NCBI GenBank assembly: GCA_030609975.1
Contig: JAUWSR010000004.1
Location: 1-29,794 of the forward strand
Direction: 5' to 3'
DNA: 29,794 nt
Source: Acidobacteriota bacterium
GTDB lineage: Bacteria > Acidobacteriota > Aminicenantia > Aminicenantales > Aminicenantaceae
Under the pieces are notes generated by a model. The model searched no databases and was not told the DNA's origin. It saw only the letters and a list, made by a program, of their open reading frames with translations. A program made the position numbers and the translations under genes. Shown in pieces: positions 22,606 to 29,794 of the stretch; positions within the stretch are counted from its first letter, which is position 1, and the number at the start of each line of letters is the position of its first letter.

Positions 22606-22704
22606 AGCTATTGGGGCAAAGCCATAGAGCACTACGAAAAATTCCTCGACCTGTGGAAGGACGCTGATCCGGGGATAGCGGAAGTGAATGATGCGAGGGA
22701 GAGA
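22606..22704 (+). pseudogene. Second decayed fragment of a TPR-protein C-terminus
   Basis: The frame reads SYWGKAIEHYEKFLDLWKDA, then DPGIAEVNDARER, after which likeness to the family is lost. It aligns with the fragment at 22086-22181 over KFL-LW, DPG, EV and DARER. An open frame from 22576 to 22782 includes it, but the N- and C-terminal parts have no likeness, so I treat it as a remnant rather than a gene. Confidence 0.6.
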
Positions 22705-22822
22705 GGCAATCTCTCCGGATTCATTTATAGCATTATTGTATCTCAAACAGATATACTTGTGCTGTGTCCGGCCAAATGGTAATAATAATACAAAGTCATT
22801 TTAGTTTAAGAAGGCGGTTCTT

Positions 22823-22879
22823 ATGTTTAAAATAGAGAAAAAACCCTATCTGCTTTCCATTTGGGAAGAGCCGAAGTGA
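22823..22879 (+). CDS. Possible 18-residue leader peptide before glgA
   Basis: The ATG at 22823 starts an 18-codon frame, MFKIEKKPYLLSIWEEPK, ending TGA (22877-22879) one base before the glgA ATG. AAGAAGGCGG lies about 6 nt upstream. Translation of this frame would place ribosomes at the glgA start. There is no hairpin clearly suggesting attenuation. It may simply be chance or a gene remnant. Confidence 0.3.
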   Translation: MFKIEKKPYLLSIWEEPK

Positions 22880-22880
22880 T

Positions 22881-24359
22881 ATGAAGGTCCTGCAGGTAAC
22901 ATCAGAGGTCGCCCCCTATTCCAAGACCGGTGGATTGGCGGATGTTTCAGCCGGGCTGCCGGCAGCCTTGGCTGCAAGGGGACTGAAGGTCAAGGTCTTT
23001 TCTCCACTTTATTGCACTGTTCGCGAGGCCGCTCCCTCTCTGACCTCACTTCAAAGTCGTCCCAGAATCCCTTCCCGCTTTGGTGAATTGGATGCGCGGC
23101 TCTTTGCTCAACATTCCAAGCCCGGGCTCAGTTTCTATTTTATCGAACGCGATGAATATTTCGACCGCAAGGGACTTTATGGAACACCGGAGGGGGATTA
23201 TTTTGACAATGCCGACCGTTTCCTCTTTTTCATGCGGGCAGCGCTTCAGGCCTGCCGGCTGATACGTTTCCGTCCGGATATCATTCACTGCCATGACTGG
23301 CAGACCGGATTGATCCCGGCAATGCTCAAAAGCGTTTTTTGGGACGATCCCTTTTGGCGGAAGACCCGGACCGTATTCACCATCCACAACCTTGCCTATC
23401 AAGGGATTTTTTCCAGAGAGTACATGTCGGTTAGCGGACTTCCTTCCGCACTGTTCTCTCAGGAAGGATTGGAATTTTACGGACAGATGAATTTCTTGAA
23501 AGCGGGCATCATTTTTTCCGATCGTTTCACGACGGTAAGCAAGCGTTATGCTCACGAGATCCAGTCCCCGGAATATGGACATGGATTGGATGGAGTTCTG
23601 CAGGAACATAGAGCCCGCCTTACCGGAATTCTGAATGGAGTTGACTATTCCTGCTGGAATCCGGCTGTGGATGCCCACATAGTGCAAAATTACACGCCTC
23701 GTGACCTCGAGGGAAAGACGAAGTGCAAAGGGGAGTTGATGTCGTTGTTCGGACTGGGTGGGACACTCAAATCTCCAATTTTAGGCATGGTGACACGCTT
23801 GGCAGAACAGAAGGGATTGGACCTCCTTCTTGAGGCTGTGCCGCGTCTTATGCGGACCGGAATCCGCCTGGTCATCCTGGGGCAGGGCGATGAGGTCTAT
23901 GCAAGGGCTATCCGTACTCTGGGCCGAAATTATCCGGGAAAGATCGGTGTCCGGGTCGGATTCGATCCTGTGCTGGCCCACAAGATCGAAGCCGGTGCTG
24001 ATATGTTTCTCATGCCCTCTCGTTTTGAACCCTGCGGCCTCAACCAGATGTACAGCCTCAAGTATGGGACGATCCCCATCGTCCATGCCGTGGGTGGTTT
24101 GGATGATACTATCTCAGCCTTCGATCCCGTGACCGGTAAGGGGAATGGTTTCAAATTCTTCAGCTTTTCCGCTTCAGCCCTACACCAGGAGGTCAGGCGT
24201 GCACTCACCCTTTTCAAAGATCAGGACCTCTGGAAGGCTTTGATGACAAACGCCATGCGCTCTGACTTTTCTTGGAAAAATGCTGCACGCAGTTATCATC
24301 AGCTCTATCAAAAAACGCTCACTGCAGATCCCTACCGGCCGCCCCAACAGCCGCGATGA
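22881..24359 (+). CDS. glgA: Glycogen synthase (GT5)
   Basis: GlgA adds glucose from ADP-glucose to the non-reducing end of alpha-1,4-glucan. The 492 residues match the bacterial GT5 enzymes. The N-terminal sugar-nucleotide loop is SKTGGLADVSAGLP (about residues 14-27), with Lys15 binding the donor phosphate. HCHDWQTGLIPAML and FTIHNLAYQG follow. The C-terminal domain has TRLAEQKGLDLL and SRFEPCGLNQMYSLKYG, plus VGGLDDTI, which are the acceptor and donor site motifs. Some GT5 enzymes use UDP-glucose, which cannot be decided here. It is the first gene of glgA-glgB-GH57-malQ. The SD is weak, and an 18-codon frame ends one base upstream. No ADP-glucose pyrophosphorylase gene lies in the window. 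Confidence 0.96.
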   Translation: MKVLQVTSEVAPYSKTGGLADVSAGLPAALAARGLKVKVFSPLYCTVREAAPSLTSLQSRPRIPSRFGELDARLFAQHSKPGLSFYFIERDEYFDRKGLYGTPEGDYFDNADRFLFFMRAALQACRLIRFRPDIIHCHDWQTGLIPAMLKSVFWDDPFWRKTRTVFTIHNLAYQGIFSREYMSVSGLPSALFSQEGLEFYGQMNFLKAGIIFSDRFTTVSKRYAHEIQSPEYGHGLDGVLQEHRARLTGILNGVDYSCWNPAVDAHIVQNYTPRDLEGKTKCKGELMSLFGLGGTLKSPILGMVTRLAEQKGLDLLLEAVPRLMRTGIRLVILGQGDEVYARAIRTLGRNYPGKIGVRVGFDPVLAHKIEAGADMFLMPSRFEPCGLNQMYSLKYGTIPIVHAVGGLDDTISAFDPVTGKGNGFKFFSFSASALHQEVRRALTLFKDQDLWKALMTNAMRSDFSWKNAARSYHQLYQKTLTADPYRPPQQPR

Positions 24360-24366
24360 TCCCGTC

Positions 24367-26358
24367 ATGAATGATAAACAAAAGAAACCGAAGATCAGCC
24401 TAGATAAGCTGCCTCCTGTGGCTGCAGTCGTGCCTGGCCTCAGTCTGCTAACCGAAGAGGACATCAATCTCTTCAAAGCCGGAAACCATGTCCGGCTTTA
24501 CGAAAAACTCGGGGCCCATCCGATGGTCCACGACAAACAACCGGGAACACTATTTGCGGTATGGGCACCCAATGCCCGTCGGATCAGCGTTATAGGTGAC
24601 TTCAACGGTTGGAACCCCCAGGCCCATCTTCTGGAAGTGCGTTGGGATGGCTCCGGAATATGGGAGGGTTTTATCCCGGGTGTTGGAAAAGGCGCACTTT
24701 ACAAATACCATATCCTGTCCCACCTTAAAGGACAGGTGATGGAGAAAGGAGATCCCTTTGCTTTCTCTTGGGAAGAGCCGCCCCGCACGGCTTCTCGGGT
24801 ATGGCCCTTGAAATACACCTGGCGTGACAGCCGCTGGCGGAAGCATAGGGCTCAAAACCAGGACATGAACCGGCCTCTTTCCATCTATGAGCTTCATTTG
24901 GGATCCTGGCAGCGCGGGCAGGAGGGAGCTTGGCTTGGCTATCGTGAGGTGGCTGAGCGTTTGGTGCCGTATGTAAAAGAAATGGGATTTACTCATGTCG
25001 AGTTTCTCCCGGTCATGGAGCATCCCTTCTACGGGTCTTGGGGGTACCAGGTGACGGGCTACTTTGCGCCCACCCGGCGGTATGGGGACCCGGAAGACCT
25101 GATGTACCTGATAGACCGCCTGCATCGTAATGGCATCGGCGTGATTTTTGATTGGGTCCCCTCTCATTTTCCCTCCGATGCTTTTGCTTTGAATGAAGTC
25201 GATGGGTCTCATCTCTATGAGCATGCGGATCCCCGTCAAGGCTTCCACCCGGATTGGAAGAGTTGTGTTTTCAACTACGGCCGCAACGAGGTCCGAAGTT
25301 TTCTCATCAGCAGCGCCCTGTTTTGGTTGGATCGATACCATGCAGACGGGTTGAGAGTGGATGCCGTGGCCTCGATGCTCTATCTTGATTACTCCCGGAA
25401 AGAAGGGGAATGGATACCCAATCGTTATGGCGGCCGCGAGAATTTGGAAGCTATCGATTTCCTTAAGAAACTGAACGAGGTGGTCTACCATTTCCATCCC
25501 GGCACGCAGACATTTGCCGAGGAATCCACAGCCTGGCCTCAGGTGACAAAGCCTACGTCTGTGGGAGGTTTGGGATTCGGGTGCAAGTGGAACATGGGTT
25601 GGATGCATGACACTCTGGTTTATTTTTCTAAAGAGGCGGTCCACCGCAAATTCCACTTGGACAAGTTGACTTTCAGCCTTTGGTATGCCTTCCAGGAAAA
25701 TTTCATCCTGCCTCTTTCGCATGATGAGGTCGTATATGGCAAAGGCTCTCTTTTGGGAAAAATGCCGGGCGATGACTGGCAAAAATTCGCAGGACTGCGC
25801 CTGCTTATGGGGTGGATATTTACACATCCTGGAAAGAAACTCTTATTCATGGGTGGTGAATTCGGCCAGCGTCAGGAATGGGACCATGAGAAAAGTTTGG
25901 ACTGGGATCTTCTGCAGCACCCGTCTCACAAAGGAGTGAAGCTCTGGGTGAGGGATCTCAATCACCTTTACCTCCGCGAAGCGGCTCTCCATGATGGAGA
26001 TTTTGCGGCGGAGGGCTTCGAGTGGATCGATTTCAGCGATCAAGAGAGCAGTGTGGTGGGATTCTTACGTCACAGTTTGTCAGGAAGCCGGCCGGTGCTG
26101 GTCGTGTGTAATTTTACTCCGGTGGAACGGTCAAATTATCTTATGGGTGTGCCTAAAGGGGGGCTTTGGAGGGAGCTTCTCAACAGCGATGCTCTGGAAT
26201 ACGGAGGGAGCGGTAGAGGAAACCTGGGGATGGTTTCGGCCTATCGTCGCTTCCGCCATGGTCAGGATTATTCGCTCTCTTTAACTCTACCCCCCTTGAG
26301 TTTAGTGATCCTTGCTCCTCAGGCAGATGCAGAGGATATTCCGGAGACAAAAGTTTGA
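24367..26358 (+). CDS. glgB: 1,4-alpha-glucan branching enzyme (GH13)
   Basis: GlgB cuts an alpha-1,4 chain and reattaches it as an alpha-1,6 branch. From the ATG at 24367 the protein has 663 residues. A CBM48-like N-terminal domain (about 40-140) holds FAVWAPNARRISVIGDFNGW. The GH13 barrel follows, with the nucleophile in DGLRVDAVASML (Asp332), the acid/base in FAEESTAW (Glu385) and the third acid in LSHDEV (Asp453). A C-terminal beta domain ends the protein. The extra N-terminal domain of longer GlgB enzymes is absent. The frame extends upstream to 24280, but that part overlaps glgA and is not family-like. The start lies 7 nt after glgA. The stop overlaps the next start as TTGA. Confidence 0.95.
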   Translation: MNDKQKKPKISLDKLPPVAAVVPGLSLLTEEDINLFKAGNHVRLYEKLGAHPMVHDKQPGTLFAVWAPNARRISVIGDFNGWNPQAHLLEVRWDGSGIWEGFIPGVGKGALYKYHILSHLKGQVMEKGDPFAFSWEEPPRTASRVWPLKYTWRDSRWRKHRAQNQDMNRPLSIYELHLGSWQRGQEGAWLGYREVAERLVPYVKEMGFTHVEFLPVMEHPFYGSWGYQVTGYFAPTRRYGDPEDLMYLIDRLHRNGIGVIFDWVPSHFPSDAFALNEVDGSHLYEHADPRQGFHPDWKSCVFNYGRNEVRSFLISSALFWLDRYHADGLRVDAVASMLYLDYSRKEGEWIPNRYGGRENLEAIDFLKKLNEVVYHFHPGTQTFAEESTAWPQVTKPTSVGGLGFGCKWNMGWMHDTLVYFSKEAVHRKFHLDKLTFSLWYAFQENFILPLSHDEVVYGKGSLLGKMPGDDWQKFAGLRLLMGWIFTHPGKKLLFMGGEFGQRQEWDHEKSLDWDLLQHPSHKGVKLWVRDLNHLYLREAALHDGDFAAEGFEWIDFSDQESSVVGFLRHSLSGSRPVLVVCNFTPVERSNYLMGVPKGGLWRELLNSDALEYGGSGRGNLGMVSAYRRFRHGQDYSLSLTLPPLSLVILAPQADAEDIPETKV

Positions 26359-28784
26359 AACGCTTCGTCTGTATTCATGGTCATTTCTACCAGCCGCCAC
26401 GGGAAAATCCCTGGTTGGAGGAAGTGGAAACGGAAGATAGCGCGTACCCTTATCATGACTGGAATCAGCGCATTACAGCGGAATGCTACGCACCCAACAC
26501 GGCTTCCCGCATCCTGGATTCCCGGGACCGTATCCTGGACATCATCAACAATTATGTCCGCATGAGCTTCAATTTTGGCCCTACGCTGTTGTCCTGGTTG
26601 GAAGGCAGCGATCCGGAGGTCTATCAAGCCATCCTGGAAGCCGATCAGGAGAGCAGCCGGCACTTTGGTGGGCATGGTTCAGCCCTTGCTCAAACCTCTA
26701 ACCACACCATTCTCCCCCTCTCATCCTCTCGGGATAAGCGCACTCAGATCCTTTGGGGCCTTGAGGATTTTGTTCACAGGTTCGGCCGGGACCCAGAGGG
26801 CATGTGGCTGCCCGAAACAGCCGTAGACATTGAGACATTGGAAATTTTGGCTGAGTCCGGGATCCGCTTTACGATCCTGGCTTCCCATCAGGCCTCTCGG
26901 GTTCGGAAACCGGCGGAAAAAAAATGGCAGAACGTGAGCGGCGGCCACATCGATTCCCGGCGGCCCTATCTCTGCCGGCTGCCCTCCGGACTGAGCATTG
27001 CGCTTTTTTTCTACGATGCGGCTATCGCCCAGGAAGTGGCTTTTGGGGAGCTTCTAAAGACCGGTCAAGGTTTTGCCGAGCGTTTGCGCCAGGGCTTCAG
27101 TTCAGCTTCAGTCCACGCGGAGCTGATACACATCGCAACTGACGGGGAGACCTACGGCCATCACCATCGCTTTGGAGAGATGGCCCTGTCCTTTGCCCTC
27201 CACCACTTGGAGTCTAAAGAACACGTTCGTTTATGTAATTATGCCGGTTATCTGGCCGAGCATCCGCCGGAGTATGAGGTCGAGATTTTGGAGAACACTT
27301 CCTGGAGCTGCTCACATGGAGTGGAACGCTGGCGGGCGGACTGTGGCTGTCACAGCGGAGCCCATCCCGAGTGGACGCAAGCTTGGCGGGGACCATTGCG
27401 GGCGGCCTTGGATCAACTCCGGCTGACTCTGAATCCGGCCTATGAAAAAGCTATACGGGCTTTTGGCTGTGATCCCTGGGCTTTGCGTGATAAATACATC
27501 CATGTCATGCTGGACCGCTCTGAAAAAAGCCGGCATAATTTCTTAGCCTCATTCGGACTTCAGGATGTCACATCCAAGCAGAGGATAGAGATCTGGAAGT
27601 GGCTGGAGCTGCAAAGAAACGCTCAACTGATGTTCACCAGCTGCGGATGGTTTTTTGATGAGGTTTCAGGTATTGAAACGGTGCAGGTGATGCGCTATGC
27701 CGCACGTTCCCTGCAGCTGGCGCGGGAGCTGGGAGTTCCAGATCCTGAGCCTGGCTTTCAAGCCCAGCTGACAAAGGCCCCCTCCAACCGGACTCAGTTC
27801 AGCCATGCGGCTGAGGTTTATGGCCTCCTGGTCCAACCCGCGGTCTTGGACCTGCACCGGATAGGCGCCCATCACGCGGTGGCCGCCGTGTTCCTGGAGG
27901 CAGCTGAAAACCAGGAAAAACCGAGTTATACTCTCAGCTTTTCAAGGCTGTCCCAGCATGAACACCAGGGACAGAAACTCGCCATCGGCCGCCTCCGGCT
28001 GCAGTCGCGCCTGACCGAAGAAAAGCTGGATCTAAGCTTTGCCTCTATATATCTGGGAGGGCATGATGTGCGTGCAGCCGTGGGCCCCGAGATGTTAGAG
28101 CGCGTCTTTGATCAGATGGAAAAGTCTCTGGTATCTGAGTTCGAAGCAGGAAACATCGAAGGCCTTGTCCCCCTCCTGGATCGTTTCCTTAATCCGGCGC
28201 GGTTCGGTTTGCCTCATCTATATAAGGATACAAAAAGAGCGATCGTCGACCGACTCCTGGAATCCATCCTGGATGATTTTAAAGATGCTGTACGTCCGAT
28301 TTATACGAGAGATTTTGACTTCATTCAAGCGGTTCACCGGATGAACGTCCCCTTACCTTCTGCGTTGACCCAAGCCGTTGGATTCCTCCGTCACCAGGAG
28401 ATCTATCACGTATTAGAGAGACCGGATCCCGATATCGAGGAGCTTCGTTCTTTTGCGGGACAGATCAAAAGCGGGGCCTTTGATCTCGACCAAAAAACCA
28501 TGAGTGCTGCGCTAAGCCGTACTCTGGAAAGGCTGTTGGGGCAGATCGAGCAAAACTCTGAGGACAGCGCTTCTCTCCGGCTGCTGGATGGTTTGATTGC
28601 CGTTATCGGCGATCTTCCTCTGGAACTCAACCTTTGGAAAAGCCAGAACCGGTATTTTCATCTAAGGAAACGCCGGTTCAAGGAATTGAAGATCCTTGTG
28701 CGAACCGGTGACCTGGATGCTCAGGCCGATTTGGCGAGCCTGCATCGTATCGGTGATTACCTGAGAGTGAGATCGGATACCTGA
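26355..28784 (+). CDS. GH57-like glycoside hydrolase with DUF3536 domain
   Basis: The 809-residue protein starts with a GH57 fold, with HGHFYQPPRENPW (residues 8-20). GMWLPETAVD (149-158) contains the likely nucleophile Glu154. ATDGETYGHHH (261-271) contains a likely acid/base Asp263. The second half (about 290-800) matches the DUF3536 type of large GH57 relatives. GH57 includes alpha-amylases, branching enzymes and glucanotransferases, and the activity here is not settled. Its place between glgB and malQ points to glycogen or maltodextrin. It starts at TTG 26355, overlapping the glgB stop by 4 nt, with GGAG 8 nt upstream. That indicates tight translational coupling. There is no signal peptide, so it is cytosolic. 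Confidence 0.88.
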   Translation: MKRFVCIHGHFYQPPRENPWLEEVETEDSAYPYHDWNQRITAECYAPNTASRILDSRDRILDIINNYVRMSFNFGPTLLSWLEGSDPEVYQAILEADQESSRHFGGHGSALAQTSNHTILPLSSSRDKRTQILWGLEDFVHRFGRDPEGMWLPETAVDIETLEILAESGIRFTILASHQASRVRKPAEKKWQNVSGGHIDSRRPYLCRLPSGLSIALFFYDAAIAQEVAFGELLKTGQGFAERLRQGFSSASVHAELIHIATDGETYGHHHRFGEMALSFALHHLESKEHVRLCNYAGYLAEHPPEYEVEILENTSWSCSHGVERWRADCGCHSGAHPEWTQAWRGPLRAALDQLRLTLNPAYEKAIRAFGCDPWALRDKYIHVMLDRSEKSRHNFLASFGLQDVTSKQRIEIWKWLELQRNAQLMFTSCGWFFDEVSGIETVQVMRYAARSLQLARELGVPDPEPGFQAQLTKAPSNRTQFSHAAEVYGLLVQPAVLDLHRIGAHHAVAAVFLEAAENQEKPSYTLSFSRLSQHEHQGQKLAIGRLRLQSRLTEEKLDLSFASIYLGGHDVRAAVGPEMLERVFDQMEKSLVSEFEAGNIEGLVPLLDRFLNPARFGLPHLYKDTKRAIVDRLLESILDDFKDAVRPIYTRDFDFIQAVHRMNVPLPSALTQAVGFLRHQEIYHVLERPDPDIEELRSFAGQIKSGAFDLDQKTMSAALSRTLERLLGQIEQNSEDSASLRLLDGLIAVIGDLPLELNLWKSQNRYFHLRKRRFKELKILVRTGDLDAQADLASLHRIGDYLRVRSDT

Positions 28785-29794
28785 ATGGATGAATTGGCTC
28801 GGTCTGCAGGTGCTCTGCTGCATATCACATCTTTACCTTCAAGATTCGGGATCGGAGACCTCGGCCCTGCCGCCTACAGCTTCATTGACCGTGCCGCCGA
28901 GGCAGGTTTGAGCTATTGGCAGGTGCTTCCGCTGCATCCTACGGAACTGAAACTCGAGTGTTCCCCGTACCACAGTCCCTCCGCCTTTGCCGGAAATATC
29001 CAACTTATCAGTCCGGAGCTTTTGCTTAAGGAGGGCTGGCTGAGCCAAAATGATCTGAAAAACAGCCCGGATTTTCCCAGCAAAGGCATCGATTATGCGG
29101 CGGTTTTTTCATGGAAGCGGAGATTATTTGGGCTTGCCTTCCATCGCTTCCGGAACAGCTCTCCCCCGCGGGGATTCGAGGATTTCTGTCTGGCCCAAGC
29201 GCTCTGGTTAGAGGATTTCGCCCTGTTTAGAGCGCTCCAGGATAAATTTCCCCGCTCCTCTTGGCAAAAATGGCCGCAGCCTCTCCGGGATAGAGATCCT
29301 CAGGCCTGTAAAAAGATAGGGCTGGAATTCGGATCGGCTGTTCTTAAAACGAAATTCCTGCAGTATCTCTTTTTCCAGCAGTGGACCGAGCTCCGCAGTT
29401 ACGCGCAGAATAAAGGAATCGGCTTGATCGGGGATCTCCCCATTTATGTGACTTATGAGAGTGCTGATGTTTGGCAGGAACCGGATATCTTCCAGTTGGA
29501 TGCACAGAAGCGCCCCACACACATAGCCGGTGTGCCTCCTGATTACTTTAGCTCGACGGGGCAGTTGTGGGGAAATCCCTTGTACCGGTGGGAAGTCCTG
29601 GCAGAGCAGGATTACGCCTGGTGGGTGAGGCGTTTTCAGCATGCTCTCAGCTTGTTCAATCTGGTGCGTATCGACCATTTCCGCGGATTTGTGGGATATT
29701 GGCAGGTTCCGGCCGGACATAAAACAGCCAAGCGGGGCCGCTGGGTAAAAGCTCCGGCCGTCGAATTCTTTGGCTGTCTTCAGAGATATTTCCC
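28785..29794 (+). CDS. malQ: 4-alpha-glucanotransferase (GH77, partial)
   Basis: MalQ transfers alpha-1,4-glucan segments between maltodextrins, releasing glucose. About 336 residues are visible; the family is about 500-700 long, so the C-terminal third or more lies outside. Motifs seen are GALLHITSLPSRFGIGDLG (about residues 9-27), YWQVLPLHPTE, SPYHSPSAFAGN, and VPPDYFSSTGQLWGNPLY (about 250-267). VRIDHFRGF includes the likely nucleophile Asp. The acid/base Glu would lie past the edge. The ATG follows the stop of the GH57 gene with no gap. It completes the glycogen/maltodextrin operon. Confidence 0.95.
   Translation, partial: MDELARSAGALLHITSLPSRFGIGDLGPAAYSFIDRAAEAGLSYWQVLPLHPTELKLECSPYHSPSAFAGNIQLISPELLLKEGWLSQNDLKNSPDFPSKGIDYAAVFSWKRRLFGLAFHRFRNSSPPRGFEDFCLAQALWLEDFALFRALQDKFPRSSWQKWPQPLRDRDPQACKKIGLEFGSAVLKTKFLQYLFFQQWTELRSYAQNKGIGLIGDLPIYVTYESADVWQEPDIFQLDAQKRPTHIAGVPPDYFSSTGQLWGNPLYRWEVLAEQDYAWWVRRFQHALSLFNLVRIDHFRGFVGYWQVPAGHKTAKRGRWVKAPAVEFFGCLQRYF

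Larger units (their letters stand above)
22066..22880. other. Gene-poor region with decayed fragments
   Basis: This stretch of about 815 nt holds two fragments of a TPR-protein tail (22086-22181 and 22606-22704), one small minus-strand reading frame (22282-22488) and an 18-codon frame directly before glgA (22823-22879). TTGTGC near 22755 and TAATAA near 22780 could be a weak promoter for the glycogen genes. Nothing else is recognisable. Confidence 0.5.

Noticed and set aside
24280..24366. N-terminal extension of glgB
   Set aside because: It overlaps the glgA end and is not family-like.
24550..25827. Long minus-strand open frame (425 aa) opposite glgB
   Set aside because: It is antisense to the conserved glgB gene, has no recognisable domain and no ribosome site; it is a shadow frame.
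27390..27400. CATTGCGGG within the GH57 gene as a further repeat copy
   Set aside because: Only the short end matches and it lies in coding sequence; it is chance similarity.

Overview
The window looks like chromosomal DNA of a Gram-negative-type bacterium with roughly even base composition. Two things point to the Acidobacteria / Candidatus Aminicenantes area. One is a Ser/Thr kinase that fuses a zinc ribbon, kinase domain, membrane helix, TolB-like domain and TPRs. The other is decayed copies of a TPR-protein tail of the type I associate with Aminicenantes. This placement is family knowledge plus inference and was not tested by any search.

Layout. (1) 1-3631, minus strand: a tight gene string hypC-hypD-uppS-cdsA-dxr. 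It joins [NiFe]-hydrogenase maturation to undecaprenyl phosphate, phospholipid and MEP-isoprenoid synthesis; dxr runs off the left edge. (2) 3632-4075: a divergent control region with a 41-nt near-palindrome, candidate promoters, and a dispersed repeat lying between the hypE Shine-Dalgarno sequence and its start codon. (3) 4076-7118, plus strand: hypE, then a membrane-anchored six-hairpin glycosidase-like protein. (4) 7109-12802: surface polysaccharide genes, namely an O-antigen-ligase/polymerase-like membrane protein, a polyprenyl-phosphate sugar phosphotransferase, UDP-glucose dehydrogenase, a small RHH-like protein and a sulfotransferase-like protein. (5) 12853-18912, plus strand: the widely conserved phoH-pgpH-ybeY-corC-era cluster, with pgpH interrupted by an in-frame TAA. 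(6) 18913-22880: repeats, tRNA-His(GTG), the large Ser/Thr kinase, two decayed TPR-tail fragments and a small hypothetical gene. (7) 22881-29794, plus strand: a glycogen / alpha-glucan operon glgA-glgB-GH57(DUF3536)-malQ, with malQ cut by the right edge.

How it works together. Regions 1, 3 and 4 concern the cell envelope: lipid carrier, phospholipid precursors, sugar transfer to the carrier, uronic acid supply and polymer handling. Region 5 covers RNA and ribosome maturation and c-di-AMP signalling. Region 7 makes, branches and remodels glycogen. The hyp genes imply that a [NiFe]-hydrogenase is encoded elsewhere; hypA, hypB and hypF are not here.

The most unusual points are: the in-frame stop in pgpH; the repeat between the hypE SD and its start; the hairpin that would hide the SD of the sugar phosphotransferase gene; hypCD joined to uppS-cdsA-dxr; probable leaderless start sites such as era; and the decayed TPR tails behind the kinase. 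I see no CRISPR array, transposase, integrase or rRNA. I did not find convincing evidence for a wholly new defence or mobile system.
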